64,000 bases of DNA from Rahnella inusitata_A (GCF_965118895.1 NZ_CBCPJJ010000008.1:310001-374000), one strand, 5' to 3'. Shown: positions 1 through 8,740, counted from the stretch's first letter. Notes: generated by a model not told the origin, from the letters alone. Numbers and translations: made by a program.

Positions 1-110
1 AGAAACAACGGTCTGGCTAGCTGTGCATTATGGTGAAGTAAGGACTGAAGATGAGGCAGGGAAGTTGGATTAAGGTAACTTAGGATTGCGGGTGCGTAAC
101 CTGATATCCT

Positions 111-138
111 ATTTAACATAATATACATTATGCGTACT
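111..138 (-). other. dif: dif, XerCD chromosome dimer resolution site
   Basis: Read on the minus strand this matches the E. coli dif 28-mer at 26 of 28 positions; the two differences are in the outer four bases of the XerC arm. On the plus strand the XerD arm is ATTTAACATAA (111-121), the central six bases are TATACA (122-127) and the XerC arm is TTATGCGTACT (128-138). XerC and XerD recombine here, activated by FtsK at the septum, to separate chromosome dimers. Its position 3 kb from tus and Ter agrees with a chromosomal dif and argues against a plasmid or phage copy. Confidence 0.93.
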
Positions 139-156
139 TAAGGTGTAGTAGCTAAA

Positions 157-267
157 TTCAGATGTCCGGTTCTAGCAAACTTAAAATATCGTACTCTCCA
201 GAACCTCAGCGTTCGTCAGGTGCAACGTCTTCTCAACCGCTATCAGATTTATGGTTATTGTGTTGAA
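157..267 (+). pseudogene. Possible transposase remnant next to dif
   Basis: In one frame this stretch reads NLSVRQVQRLLNRYQIYG before a TAG near 267. The pattern resembles the N-terminal helix-turn-helix of ISNCY-type transposases, in which a 'LSxRQxxRLLxRY' helix is common. No start, no catalytic domain and no terminal inverted repeats are present. The match is short and made by eye, so it may be chance; if real, it is a decayed insertion near the recombination site. Confidence 0.3.
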
Positions 268-322
268 ATGTGTTCTTAGGTCTTCACAAACGATTTACCA
301 TTTTTGAAATGCAGGAAAATTT

Positions 323-628
323 ATGAAAAAAATCACTTTTTATGGACGTTTTGAAACCGATATCCTTGCCGGTCGTAAAACCATCACACTGCGTGAAGCC
401 AGCGATGCAGATTTTGTTGCAGGAGATCAGGTGCGCGTCAGCCGTTATGAAGATGATGTGTTTTTCTGCACTATTGAAGTGACTGGCGTGACGCCGGTGC
501 TGTTTGACGATCTCAACGACGCCCACGCGGTACAAGAAAACATGACATTACCGGAATTGAAACAGGTGATCAGCGAGATTTATCCGGGGCTTAAACAGCT
601 GTTTATGATTGAGTTCCGCCTGATTTAA
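323..628 (+). CDS. yqfB: N(4)-acetylcytidine amidohydrolase, ASCH domain (YqfB)
   Basis: A 101-residue protein that is one ASCH domain over nearly its full length. It follows E. coli YqfB closely: an ITFYGRFETDILAGRKTITLR-type N-terminus (DILAGRKTIT shared), a 'GDQVRVSRYEDDVFFCTIEV' core and a 'QENMTLPELKQVI' segment. YqfB hydrolyses N4-acetylcytidine to cytidine and acetate; the conserved Lys of 'GRKT' and the Thr and Glu residues fit the proposed catalytic triad. The ATG at 323 has a weak AGGAAA ribosome site. It stands alone, and a GC-rich hairpin follows at 641-669. Confidence 0.85.
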   Translation: MKKITFYGRFETDILAGRKTITLREASDADFVAGDQVRVSRYEDDVFFCTIEVTGVTPVLFDDLNDAHAVQENMTLPELKQVISEIYPGLKQLFMIEFRLI

Positions 629-640
629 TTGCCATAAAGT

Positions 641-669
641 GCGCCGTTTTAACACCGGCGCGCCCTTTT
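641..669 (+). terminator. Terminator after yqfB
   Basis: The stem GCGCCG (641-646) pairs with CGGCGC (656-661) and is followed by GCCC and a short TTTT run. It separates yqfB from the convergent HD-domain gene, whose stop codon is at 675. Confidence 0.55.
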
Positions 670-674
670 CTTCC

Positions 675-1316
675 TCAGCCCTGCCAGCGTGAATTGCGGA
701 TAATTGAACAGAAATTCCCTTTGATAAACGCCGGTTCTTTATCAGCAATCACGTCTGCTTTAACATTACCGAACGTCGTTTGCGGTTTGTTTTTTATGCC
801 GTCATAAAAGGCCTGAATAATATCTTCTTTAAACGTAGCCGTACGCGGATGCGCATCGACCACGGCTGTTCGCACATCATCCTGATATTCCGGATAATTA
901 ATCCCCAGAACATCCATTTCTACGCCTGCTGTCACCAGTGCAATCACTGGATCCATAAACTCGGGGATGCCGGGTGTGGTGTGTAACGCAATGGCTGTCC
1001 AGACCTTATCCATATCCCTGGCACTGACGCCGTATTGCTGCATGAATTCCCGTGCGGCATTGGCTCCGTCAACTTCAAAACGTTTATCGCAGCTGCAATT
1101 TTCATGCGTTAGGCCCATGTCGTGAAACATACAGCCAATATAAAGCAGTTCGTGATCGACCTTCAGTTCACGTTGTTGGCCAGCAAGTGCAGCCCAGTAA
1201 TACACACGACTGGAATGGTGAAACAATAAATCTGATTCGGTATCGCGAACTAATTCGGTCGCTTCGCGGGCCATTTTGCTGTCGGGAATGCGGATGCCGT
1301 GGATGTTCAGACTCAT
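675..1316 (-). CDS. HD-domain metal-dependent hydrolase
   Basis: A 213-residue protein of the HD superfamily. The metal-binding signature is visible: H33-H34 (LFHHSSR), H65-D66 (CMFHDMGLTHE), a further His in 'IALHTTPG' near residue 112 and acidic residues after it. A group of metal ligands in this spacing is typical of HD phosphohydrolases and of the cyanamide-hydratase-like branch, which this protein resembles in its N-terminal region and the 'FHDMGLTH' box. The substrate cannot be told from sequence. The ATG at 1316 has a good AGGAGA ribosome site. It is divergent from the GlxA-type regulator, which may control it; that is inferred from position only. Confidence 0.75.
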   Translation of the reverse strand: MSLNIHGIRIPDSKMAREATELVRDTESDLLFHHSSRVYYWAALAGQQRELKVDHELLYIGCMFHDMGLTHENCSCDKRFEVDGANAAREFMQQYGVSARDMDKVWTAIALHTTPGIPEFMDPVIALVTAGVEMDVLGINYPEYQDDVRTAVVDAHPRTATFKEDIIQAFYDGIKNKPQTTFGNVKADVIADKEPAFIKGNFCSIIRNSRWQG

Positions 1317-1431
1317 GATAGTTCTCCTGTAGGGTTGATTAAAACCAGCTTAAGCCGCAGGATGAATGTCATCAATCGACGTAATATTACGATTAAGGAC
1401 ATTGCGATGTTCTGCGACAGGAAACCTGTTC

Positions 1432-2388
1432 ATGCCTAAACACATTGTGATTCTGGCCGTTCCCGGCGTGCAACTGCTCGACGTTTCCGGTCCGATGGAT
1501 GTTTTTGCCGAAGCTAATCAGCAGCGTGGCCGCGAAGTTTACAAACTCAGCGTGATGGCGATGACCGATCCTATTATTACATCTTCGTCCGGCACTCGCC
1601 TTCTTGCCGATTTAACGCTGGCCACCCCGCTTCCCCCCGATCTGGACACGTTTCTGGTCGCCGGTGCACCAGCGCTAATTCCCTTTATCCATGACGAAAT
1701 ACTAAAGGAAGGTATTTGCCGTTGGTGTCATCATGCCGAACGGTTTGGATCCGTTTGCAGCGGCGCGTTGCTGCTTGCCGCCGCAGGACTGCTGGATCAA
1801 CGGCGTGTCACCACCCACTGGTCGGTGGCTGAAAAACTGAGTCTGGATTATCCGCAGGTTAACGTAGAAGCTGATGCCATCTTTATTGCCGACGGTGAAC
1901 TGCGAACGGCTGCAGGCGTGACGTCCGGGCTGGATTTAGCGCTAAATATGGTGGAGGAAGATCTTGGCCGGAAAACGGCATTGGATGTGGCGGCGCAGCT
2001 GGTGATGTTTTTTAAACGCCCCGGAGGCCAGCTTCAGTTTAGCCGACACGGACAGGCCTCGCTGAGTGGTCGTTCGGCGTTACAGGATGTGCAGCGCTGG
2101 GTGTTGAACTCACTCGAACAACCACATAACGTTCAAAGTCTTGCCACACACATGGGTCTGAGCGGCCGTCACGTCACACGTTTATTCAATCAGGAAATGA
2201 GCCAGACACCGGCACAATGGCTGGAACAACAGCGGGTCTTTCATGCCCGTCAGCTACTGGAATCCGGCGGGCTGGCGATGAAGCAAATTGCCGCACAATG
2301 TGGATTTTCCAGCGTAGATATTCTGCGAAGAGCCTTTTTACGGCAGTTAAACGTGACACCGTCACAATATAAAAAGCAATATTCATGA
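1432..2388 (+). CDS. GlxA-family AraC-type transcriptional regulator
   Basis: A 318-residue regulator with an N-terminal DJ-1/PfpI-like domain (residues 1-190) and two C-terminal AraC helix-turn-helix motifs (about 215-315; 'MGLSGRHVTRLF' and 'IAAQCGFSSVDILRRAF'). The GATase-like domain starts 'HIVILAVPGVQLLDVSGP' and carries the elbow cysteine in 'VCSGALLLA' near residue 109. Members regulate many catabolic genes and the ligand is usually unknown. The start chosen is the ATG at 1432, since an upstream in-frame ATG at 1366 would add 22 residues with no family similarity and lies in the divergent promoter. The divergent HD hydrolase is the obvious candidate target. Confidence 0.85.
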   Translation: MPKHIVILAVPGVQLLDVSGPMDVFAEANQQRGREVYKLSVMAMTDPIITSSSGTRLLADLTLATPLPPDLDTFLVAGAPALIPFIHDEILKEGICRWCHHAERFGSVCSGALLLAAAGLLDQRRVTTHWSVAEKLSLDYPQVNVEADAIFIADGELRTAAGVTSGLDLALNMVEEDLGRKTALDVAAQLVMFFKRPGGQLQFSRHGQASLSGRSALQDVQRWVLNSLEQPHNVQSLATHMGLSGRHVTRLFNQEMSQTPAQWLEQQRVFHARQLLESGGLAMKQIAAQCGFSSVDILRRAFLRQLNVTPSQYKKQYS

Positions 2389-2407
2389 CACATAATCGCG
2401 TGATAAA

Positions 2408-2980
2408 TCAGGCCTCTTCCGCTACCTCAGCCCGGCGGAAGCAATCAGGATGATGGGTATTAATAAGCCCGGTGGCTTCCATCCAGGCATACACAATGGT
2501 CGGCCCGACAAACTTAAAACCGCGCTTTTTCAACTCTTTCGATATACGTTCAGACAGTGCATCTTTGGTCGGCACCGGCCCATGATGTTGGATGGCTTTA
2601 CCGCCGATCTGCGTCCAAATCCACTCGCCGAAATCTTCCCCCGCCTGCTGCATCGCCAGATACATTTTCGCGTTATTAATTACCGCCGTAATCTTGCTGC
2701 GGGATCGGATAATATCGGCGTTGTTCACTAATTTTTCGATGTCCTCTTCAGTAAATTCGGCGACTTTATGTGGTTCGAAATTGCAAAATGCCAAACGTAA
2801 CGCATCACGCTTTTTCAATACAATCCGCCAGGATAACCCTGCCTGAAAGCCATCGAGCATGAGTTTTTCCCACAGTGCGCGGCTGTCGCGGACCGGTTTG
2901 CCCCATTCTGTATCGTGGTAATTGATCATTAGGGCGTCGTTGAGATTCCAGGGACAACGGATCAAGGCATTGCTCATCAT
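2408..2980 (-). CDS. tag: DNA-3-methyladenine glycosylase I
   Basis: A 190-residue Tag protein that removes 3-methyladenine from alkylated DNA to begin base-excision repair. The HhH-GPD fold elements are present: 'YHDTEWGKP' near the N-terminus, 'LDGFQAGLSWRIVLKKR' and 'LKKRGFKFVGPTIVYAWMEATG'. The zinc-binding residues of Tag have counterparts: the Cys of 'IRCPWN', the His of 'YHDTEW', and His and Cys in 'THHPDCF' near the C-terminus. The ATG at 2980 has GGAA nine bases upstream; a GTG at 2989 would leave no spacing to it. Convergent with the GlxA-type gene, 19 bp apart. Confidence 0.93.
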   Translation of the reverse strand: MMSNALIRCPWNLNDALMINYHDTEWGKPVRDSRALWEKLMLDGFQAGLSWRIVLKKRDALRLAFCNFEPHKVAEFTEEDIEKLVNNADIIRSRSKITAVINNAKMYLAMQQAGEDFGEWIWTQIGGKAIQHHGPVPTKDALSERISKELKKRGFKFVGPTIVYAWMEATGLINTHHPDCFRRAEVAEEA

Positions 2981-3160
2981 GGGGCTCACTTCCGTGGGTT
3001 TGGGATAGTCTACCCGACGGGGTTTGTTAAAAACAAATTAAGACCGTGGGACAGGACTTAAGGTTGAGACCTTGGGTTCTGGACGAGAAAAGCAAACCGC
3101 CCTACTAAACAATGCCCCGAACACAAAAGTAAGGGTGTGCACTTTTATTCATCTTCCCCT

Positions 3161-3183
3161 AAACTGTATGTTGTAACTAACTG
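3161..3183 (+). other. Ter replication fork arrest site (TerB-like)
   Basis: The core GTATGTTGTAACTAA (3166-3180) equals the E. coli TerB core, including the G at 3166 whose partner is the C6 base that locks into Tus. The site overlaps the leader of tus, ending 11 bp before its ATG, as TerB does in E. coli, where bound Tus represses its own gene. With this orientation the non-permissive face is on the left, so forks moving rightward from the dif side are stopped and leftward forks pass. Confidence 0.95.
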
Positions 3184-3191
3184 GAGGCGAT

Positions 3192-4127
3192 ATGGCAGAT
3201 TATGATTTAATTGCTCGTATGAACGGTTGTTTCAACGAGCTGGAAATGGCGTTGCACGATCTCGGGAACTTCCTGAGTAAGCTGGAATTATTGCAGGCGC
3301 GGGTCTTTGCATTGCCGGAAATTGCCAAAGGCGAGGAACATAATCCTGCCGATAAAATCGCAGTAACGCCTTATATCGGCGAAGCCGCACAGGAGATGGC
3401 GTTGCAACATTTTCAGCGGCTATTCATTCATCATAATAACGAGAATATCAGCAGCAAATCCGCTGTCCGCCTGCCAGGCGTTCTGTGCTACGCCGTTGAT
3501 GCCGCTGAACATCAGTCTGCCCTGCTGCTCATTGAAGAAGTGAATAAACTGAAAGCTGAACTCGAACACATTGTTACTGTGGAATCAGGTCTTGCCCGCG
3601 AGCAGCGCTTCGAGTTCGTACATACCCATTTGTGCGGCCTGATTACACTTAACGCTTATCGTTCAGTGACTTTCCTGAACGACCCCGATTCGGTGCGATT
3701 TGGATGGGCGAACAAGCACATTATTAAGAACATCAGCCGTGGAGAAGTGCTGGCAATGCTCGAAAAAAGCCTGAACGCTGGCCGGGCTGTATCGCCTTAT
3801 ACCCGCGAGCAGTGGATGGAAAATATTAACCGTGAAATGATTGATGTTAAACGATTGCCGGAACATGCCGCGCTGAAGTTTAAACGGCCAGTCAAGGTGC
3901 AGCCAATCGCCCGCGTGTGGTACCGCAACAGCCAGAAACAGGTGCAACACCCCTGCCCGCTGCCGCTGATTGCGCTGTGCCAGAAAACGCCGATGATGCA
4001 GGTGCCAAAATTAGGTGAACTGCCGGATTACGACGTCACCACCATCAAACATAAGTACAAGCCTCAATCACAGCCGCTGAGTTTGCTGATTAAACGGCTG
4101 CATTTATATACCGATTATCCACTGTGA
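3192..4127 (+). CDS. tus: Tus, DNA replication terminus site-binding protein
   Basis: A 311-residue Tus (E. coli 309). It binds Ter sites as a monomer and blocks DnaB helicase in one direction, so forks meet in the terminus. Conserved blocks include 'SSKSAVRLPGVLCY', 'EHIVTVES', 'GLITLNAYR', 'RFGWANKHIIKN' (C6-lock region, with His and Phe/Ile positions kept) and 'KRPVKVQPIARVWY' (DNA-binding strands). The ATG at 3192 has a strong GGAGG. Ter in the leader implies autoregulation. It faces fumC convergently, with a terminator for the latter between them. Confidence 0.97.
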   Translation: MADYDLIARMNGCFNELEMALHDLGNFLSKLELLQARVFALPEIAKGEEHNPADKIAVTPYIGEAAQEMALQHFQRLFIHHNNENISSKSAVRLPGVLCYAVDAAEHQSALLLIEEVNKLKAELEHIVTVESGLAREQRFEFVHTHLCGLITLNAYRSVTFLNDPDSVRFGWANKHIIKNISRGEVLAMLEKSLNAGRAVSPYTREQWMENINREMIDVKRLPEHAALKFKRPVKVQPIARVWYRNSQKQVQHPCPLPLIALCQKTPMMQVPKLGELPDYDVTTIKHKYKPQSQPLSLLIKRLHLYTDYPL

Positions 4128-4143
4128 TCTGCTGCTATAAATG

Positions 4144-4168
4144 AAAAAAGGCCCGGTAAGCCGGACCT
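4144..4168 (-). terminator. Rho-independent terminator of fumC
   Basis: On the minus strand a 7-bp GC stem, GGTCCGG and CCGGGCC (one G-T pair, loop CTTA), is followed by six T residues. It lies just downstream of the fumC stop codon. Confidence 0.85.
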
Positions 4169-4193
4169 CTCAGGGTATTTACATCAGAAGGAA

Positions 4194-5591
4194 TTATCCC
4201 TTCATGCTGCCGACCATCGCTTCCGGGCGAACCCATTCGTCAAACTGTTCTTCGGTCAGATAACCGAGTTTTAGCGCCGACGCTTTCAGAGTCAGCCCTT
4301 CTTTATGGGCTTTCTTGGCGATTTCCGCCGCTTTGTCGTAACCGATGTGAGTATTGAGCGCCGTCACCAGCATCAACGATTCGTTCAGCAACTGCGTGAT
4401 GCGGTCACGGACAGGCTCGATGCCGACCGCACAGTGCTCATTGAAACCGCGCAATCCATCAGCCAGCAGGCGGACGGATTGCAGGAAGTTGTGGATCACC
4501 AGCGGGCGGAACACGTTCAGCTCGAAGTTACCGGAAGCGCCGCCGATATTGACCGCAACGTCATTGCCCAGCACCTGCGCGCAGAGCATGGTCATAGCTT
4601 CACACTGAGTCGGATTGACTTTACCTGGCATGATCGAACTGCCCGGTTCGTTCTCAGGAATGGAAATCTCACCGATGCCGCAGCGTGGGCCCGATGATAA
4701 CCAGCGGACGTCGTTGGCGATTTTCATCAGCGACGCGGCCAAACCTTTCAGCGCACCGTGCCCGTGAACCAGCGCATCGCAGGTGGCCAGCGCTTCAAAT
4801 TTATTGGGTGACGTGACGAAAGGTTGCTTCGTCAGATCTGCCAGCGTTTTCGCCACACGCACCGCGTATTCAGGATGAGTGTTCAGCCCGGTCCCTACCG
4901 CCGTACCGCCCAGCGCCAGCTCTGCAATGTGCGGAATACTGTTTTCAATGTGCGTCACGCTGTGCGCCAGCATCGCGACCCAGCCGGAGATTTCCTGACC
5001 TAGCGTCAGCGGCGTCGCGTCCTGCAAGTGTGTACGGCCAATTTTAACGATATCGCGATAGGCTTCGGCTTTGGTTTCCAGCGTTTTATGCAGCACTTTC
5101 AGCTCTGGCAGCAGCGTTTCGCGCAGTTCCAGCACGGCGGCGACGTGCATCGCCGTCGGGAAGACGTCGTTCGAACTCTGACTTTTATTCACGTCATCGT
5201 TCGGATGCACTTTACGCGCCTCGCCACGCTCGCCGCCAAGGATTTCACTCGCGCGGTTAGCCAGCACTTCGTTCATATTCATGTTGGTCTGGGTACCGGA
5301 ACCGGTCTGCCAGATGGAAAGCGGGAATTCGGTCGGATGTTTACCGGCCAGCACTTCATCGGCGGCGGCAACAATTGCATCGCCCCGTTCAGCGGGCAGC
5401 AATCCCAGATCCATATTGACGCTGGCGGCCGCGCGTTTGGTCAGGGCCAGTGCGTGGATCAGCGCCGCAGGCATTTTTTCAGAGGAAATACGAAAGTGTT
5501 CAAGCGAACGTTGCGTCTGTGCGCCCCAAAGCTTATCTGCCGGAACATCGATAGGCCCCATTGAGTCTTTTTCAATGCGAGTCGCTGTCAT
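4194..5591 (-). CDS. fumC: Fumarate hydratase class II
   Basis: A 465-residue class II fumarase (E. coli 467), which interconverts fumarate and L-malate in the TCA cycle as a homotetramer without an iron-sulfur cluster, so it works under oxidative stress. Family signatures are intact: 'GSGTQTNMNMNEV', the catalytic-base His in 'GRTHLQDATP' and the mobile loop 'GSSIMPGKVNPTQCE' with its catalytic serine. The ATG at 5591 lies 248 bp from manA, which is divergent. In E. coli fumA sits next to fumC; here it does not, and manA follows directly. Confidence 0.97.
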   Translation of the reverse strand: MTATRIEKDSMGPIDVPADKLWGAQTQRSLEHFRISSEKMPAALIHALALTKRAAASVNMDLGLLPAERGDAIVAAADEVLAGKHPTEFPLSIWQTGSGTQTNMNMNEVLANRASEILGGERGEARKVHPNDDVNKSQSSNDVFPTAMHVAAVLELRETLLPELKVLHKTLETKAEAYRDIVKIGRTHLQDATPLTLGQEISGWVAMLAHSVTHIENSIPHIAELALGGTAVGTGLNTHPEYAVRVAKTLADLTKQPFVTSPNKFEALATCDALVHGHGALKGLAASLMKIANDVRWLSSGPRCGIGEISIPENEPGSSIMPGKVNPTQCEAMTMLCAQVLGNDVAVNIGGASGNFELNVFRPLVIHNFLQSVRLLADGLRGFNEHCAVGIEPVRDRITQLLNESLMLVTALNTHIGYDKAAEIAKKAHKEGLTLKASALKLGYLTEEQFDEWVRPEAMVGSMKG

Positions 5592-5839
5592 TGTTGTCTC
5601 CTTAGATACTTATTTTCGAATGAGTGTCAGGTTTTATGCAGGATTTTCAAAAGCCGTTGGCGCTTCCAGGCATTCATCAGCGGCCAGTCGAGTATAGTGA
5701 CATATAAGGCTAACGTATCGCTCCCCGGCCTGTAAATGAGAAGAATTGTCATTCACCGCACTTTTTGACCCATCGCAGTTGTAAAGGATGCGCCGTCATT
5801 GTTTACTAGCGGGTAGAATTTTCCATTCAGGATGAAGCA

Positions 5840-7021
5840 ATGCAAAAGATGCATAACGGTGTACAAAATTACGCCTGGGGCAGTAAAGACGCGCTGACCG
5901 AACTTTATGGTATTACGGATCCGCAAGGTCGTCCGATGGCAGAATTGTGGATGGGTGCCCACCCGAAAAGCAGTTCGCAGGTTGAGAATGCCGCCGGTGA
6001 GACGATTTCACTGCGCGACCAGATCAGCGCCAGTCTTGACGAACAGTTAGGTAAAAAAGTCGCCAAACGTTTTGGTGAGCTGCCTTTCCTGTTCAAAGTA
6101 TTGTGTGCCGATCAACCGCTGTCAATCCAGGTTCACCCGAGTAAAGGCGCCGCCGAACTGGGTTACGCCAAAGAGAACGCCAACGGTATTCCTCTTGATG
6201 CCGCTGAACGTAACTACAAAGATCCCAATCACAAGCCGGAACTGGTTTATGCCCTGACGCCGTTCCAGGCGATGAACGGTTTTCGCGAACTGCGTGAAAT
6301 TGTTTCTCTGTTGCAACCCGTCGCCGGTGCGCACTCATTGATTGCCAGTTTCCTCTCTTATCCTGATGTCGATCACCTGCGTACGCTGTTTGCCGGTTTA
6401 CTGAGTCTGGAAGGCGAAGACAAATCTCGCGCGCTGGACGTGCTGAAATCCGTATTGATCAATCAGCACGGTGAGCCCTGGGACACCATCCGCAGCATTT
6501 ATGAATTTTATCCTGACGATACCGGCCTCTTCTCTCCGCTGCTGCTGAACGTCATCACCCTGCAACCGGGCGAAGGCATGTTCCTGTATGCGGAAACTCC
6601 GCATGCGTATTTGAAAGGCGTGTCGCTTGAAGTGATGGCGAACTCCGATAACGTTCTGCGCGCCGGTCTGACGCCGAAATATATCGATATCCCTGAACTG
6701 CTGGCCAATCTGAAGTTCAACGCCAAACCGGCCAGCGAGCTGCTGACCACGCCGGTGGAGAAAGGCGCGGAACTCAACTTCCCGATCCCGGTCGAAGATT
6801 TTGCGTTCTCTGTTCATCGCCTCTCTGCTGAGCCACAAACGCTGGCTCAGGACAGTGCAGCTATCGTCTTCTGTATTGAAGGCCAGAGCGTGCTGGTAAA
6901 AGGCGAGGAATCGCTGGTGCTGAGTCCGGGGGAATCCGCTTATCTGTCTGCCAGCGAATCACCGGTCACGGCCAGCGGCAACGGACGCATTGCCCGGGTG
7001 TTCAATATCCTCAGTAAATGA
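5840..7021 (+). CDS. manA: Mannose-6-phosphate isomerase
   Basis: A 393-residue type I phosphomannose isomerase, a zinc enzyme joining mannose-6-phosphate and fructose-6-phosphate for mannose use and GDP-mannose synthesis. The zinc ligands are in 'SIQVHPSK' (Gln, His), 'HKPELVYAL' (Glu) and 'AETPHAYLKG' (His). The start at 5840 (MQKMHNGVQNYAWGSK) lines up with E. coli ManA. It is followed by a hairpin at 7036-7060, then ydgA. The order fumC-manA-ydgA is conserved in the E. coli terminus. Confidence 0.96.
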   Translation: MQKMHNGVQNYAWGSKDALTELYGITDPQGRPMAELWMGAHPKSSSQVENAAGETISLRDQISASLDEQLGKKVAKRFGELPFLFKVLCADQPLSIQVHPSKGAAELGYAKENANGIPLDAAERNYKDPNHKPELVYALTPFQAMNGFRELREIVSLLQPVAGAHSLIASFLSYPDVDHLRTLFAGLLSLEGEDKSRALDVLKSVLINQHGEPWDTIRSIYEFYPDDTGLFSPLLLNVITLQPGEGMFLYAETPHAYLKGVSLEVMANSDNVLRAGLTPKYIDIPELLANLKFNAKPASELLTTPVEKGAELNFPIPVEDFAFSVHRLSAEPQTLAQDSAAIVFCIEGQSVLVKGEESLVLSPGESAYLSASESPVTASGNGRIARVFNILSK

Positions 7022-7035
7022 TCAATTGCTTAAAC

Positions 7036-7060
7036 AAATTGAGGCTAATGGCCTCAATTT
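7036..7060 (+). terminator. Hairpin after manA
   Basis: A perfect 10-bp inverted repeat, AAATTGAGGC and GCCTCAATTT, with a 5-base loop, just after the manA stop. The T run is short (TTTG), so termination may be partial and ydgA might be read in part from manA. Confidence 0.6.
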
Positions 7061-7155
7061 GATGAATTATTTACTGATTGAGCTACACTCAGGGGACTAT
7101 TAACGCCGCAAGGCGTTTTTTGTTTTCGAGACATTTCATAAGGATAAACAGAGAT

Positions 7156-8694
7156 ATGAAGAAGTCGTTAGTCGCTGTAAGCGTCATTGTGGTCCTTGGC
7201 GCAGCCTGGACAGGCGTCTCGTGGTACACGGGTAAACTCATTGAGCAGCATATGGATGAGGAAGTCGCCGCGGCCAATACCCAGTTGCAGACTGCCTTCC
7301 CGAAAGCCGGTCTGAAAGTCAGCTATCAGGATTATCATCGCGGGCTGTTCAGCAGCAAACTGCGCATCGTTCTGCAACCTGACGCCGCCGCTGCCGCCGC
7401 AGGCACCAGCGCGCTGAAAACCGGCGATGAAATCGCGTTTATCGAAACCATCGATCACGGCCCGTTCCCTGCCGCTCAGCTGAAGAAATTCAACCTGATC
7501 CCAAGCATGGCGTCGGTGCATTCTGAACTGCAAAACACCCCAACACTGAAACCGCTGTTTGACGTGACTAAAGGCCGTTCGCTGATTACCGCAGACAGCC
7601 GCGTGTCCTACAGCGGCGCGAGTTCTTCGGCTATCGACATCATTCCGGTGACTTACCAGAAAGAAGACAGCCAGCTGCAATTCTCCGGCGGTACGGTGAA
7701 TGTAGATGTAGATAAAGAACTGACGGCGATGAAGCTGAAAAGCAACATCGACAGCGTGGCGATCACCTCCAAAAACCAGTGGGGCCAGCTTGAGAAAGTG
7801 ACGCTGACCGGTTTCGACATGGACAGCGATACCCAACAGGGTAAATTCCAGGTCGGCGTGGGCGATCAAAACCTGAGCGTGAAGCAGATCCTGGTGAACG
7901 TTGACGGTAAAGACGCAGGCTCACTGGATAACTTCAAACTGGTCAGCAAGTTCTCTGAAAACGGCAATAACATTGGCGGCCAACAGGATTACACCATCGA
8001 CGCACTGAAAATTCAGGGCGCTGATTTTGGTTCTGCAAAACTGTCCCTCAAGCTGGATAAGCTGGACGGCGCAGCGCTGAAGCAATTTGCTGATAACTAC
8101 AACCAGCAATCCCGCGCCCTGCTGTTGCAGCAAGGCGAACTGGATCCGGCGGTGTATCAGCAACAAGCCGCCGACCTGCTTCTGGCCAATCTGCCACTGC
8201 TGCTTAAAGGCAATCCAAGCATCAGCATTGCTCCGCTGAGCTGGAAAAACAGCAAGGGTGAAAGTACCTTTAATCTGCATCTGGATCTGAAAGATCCGTC
8301 CGCAACGCCGGCACAAACTCAGGATCAGATGTTGTCTCAGCTGATCAGCAAAGTTGACGCTAAACTGTCTATCCCGCTGCCAATGGCGACAGAAGTGACC
8401 ACTCAGGTCGCGAAACTGGAAGGTTACAGCGGCGATGACGCGACCAAGCTGGCACAGCAGCAGGTGCAGGGTCTGGCGGCAATGGGTCAGATGTTTAAAC
8501 TGACTACCGTGAAAGATGACACCCTTTCCAGCACCTTCAGCTATGCTGGCAATCAGGTTAACCTGAACGGTCAGACAATGACGTTGCAGGAATTTGCCGG
8601 TCTGTTTGGCATCTTCGGCGGTTCTGTTGCTCAGCCACAGTCAGAAGCGCCAGCGCCTCTGGCACCACCGGTTGCGCCGGTTCCGGCCCAGTAA
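7156..8694 (+). CDS. ydgA: YdgA-family DUF945 protein
   Basis: A 512-residue protein (E. coli YdgA 502) of the DUF945 family, function not established; E. coli YdgA is an inner-membrane or periplasmic protein. It has an N-terminal signal anchor, 'KKSLVAVSVIVVLGAAWTG', then the family block 'SYQDYHRGLFSSKLRI'. The rest is rich in beta-strand-like repeats, and the C-terminus ends in a Pro/Ala-rich tail (APAPLAPPVAPVPAQ). The ATG at 7156 was chosen because similarity begins there and AAGGATAAA precedes it; an in-frame ATG at 7078 falls in the manA terminator region. Confidence 0.9.
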   Translation: MKKSLVAVSVIVVLGAAWTGVSWYTGKLIEQHMDEEVAAANTQLQTAFPKAGLKVSYQDYHRGLFSSKLRIVLQPDAAAAAAGTSALKTGDEIAFIETIDHGPFPAAQLKKFNLIPSMASVHSELQNTPTLKPLFDVTKGRSLITADSRVSYSGASSSAIDIIPVTYQKEDSQLQFSGGTVNVDVDKELTAMKLKSNIDSVAITSKNQWGQLEKVTLTGFDMDSDTQQGKFQVGVGDQNLSVKQILVNVDGKDAGSLDNFKLVSKFSENGNNIGGQQDYTIDALKIQGADFGSAKLSLKLDKLDGAALKQFADNYNQQSRALLLQQGELDPAVYQQQAADLLLANLPLLLKGNPSISIAPLSWKNSKGESTFNLHLDLKDPSATPAQTQDQMLSQLISKVDAKLSIPLPMATEVTTQVAKLEGYSGDDATKLAQQQVQGLAAMGQMFKLTTVKDDTLSSTFSYAGNQVNLNGQTMTLQEFAGLFGIFGGSVAQPQSEAPAPLAPPVAPVPAQ

Positions 8695-8740
8695 TCTGCC
8701 GCAAAGACGTTAAAAGGCGCTCAGCGCTGCAATGAAATCA

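Larger units (their letters stand above)
1..322. other. Gene-free stretch around dif
   Basis: No intact gene is visible here. The stretch is AT-richer than its surroundings and holds the dif site at 111-138, followed by a short frame that reads like part of a transposase helix-turn-helix (about 157-265). The leader of the yqfB-like gene begins near 300. Nothing else is recognisable in positions 1-110. Confidence 0.6.

Noticed and set aside
7078..7155. Upstream start for ydgA
   Set aside because: Would place 26 non-conserved codons over the end of the manA terminator region; the ATG at 7156 has a ribosome site and matches E. coli.
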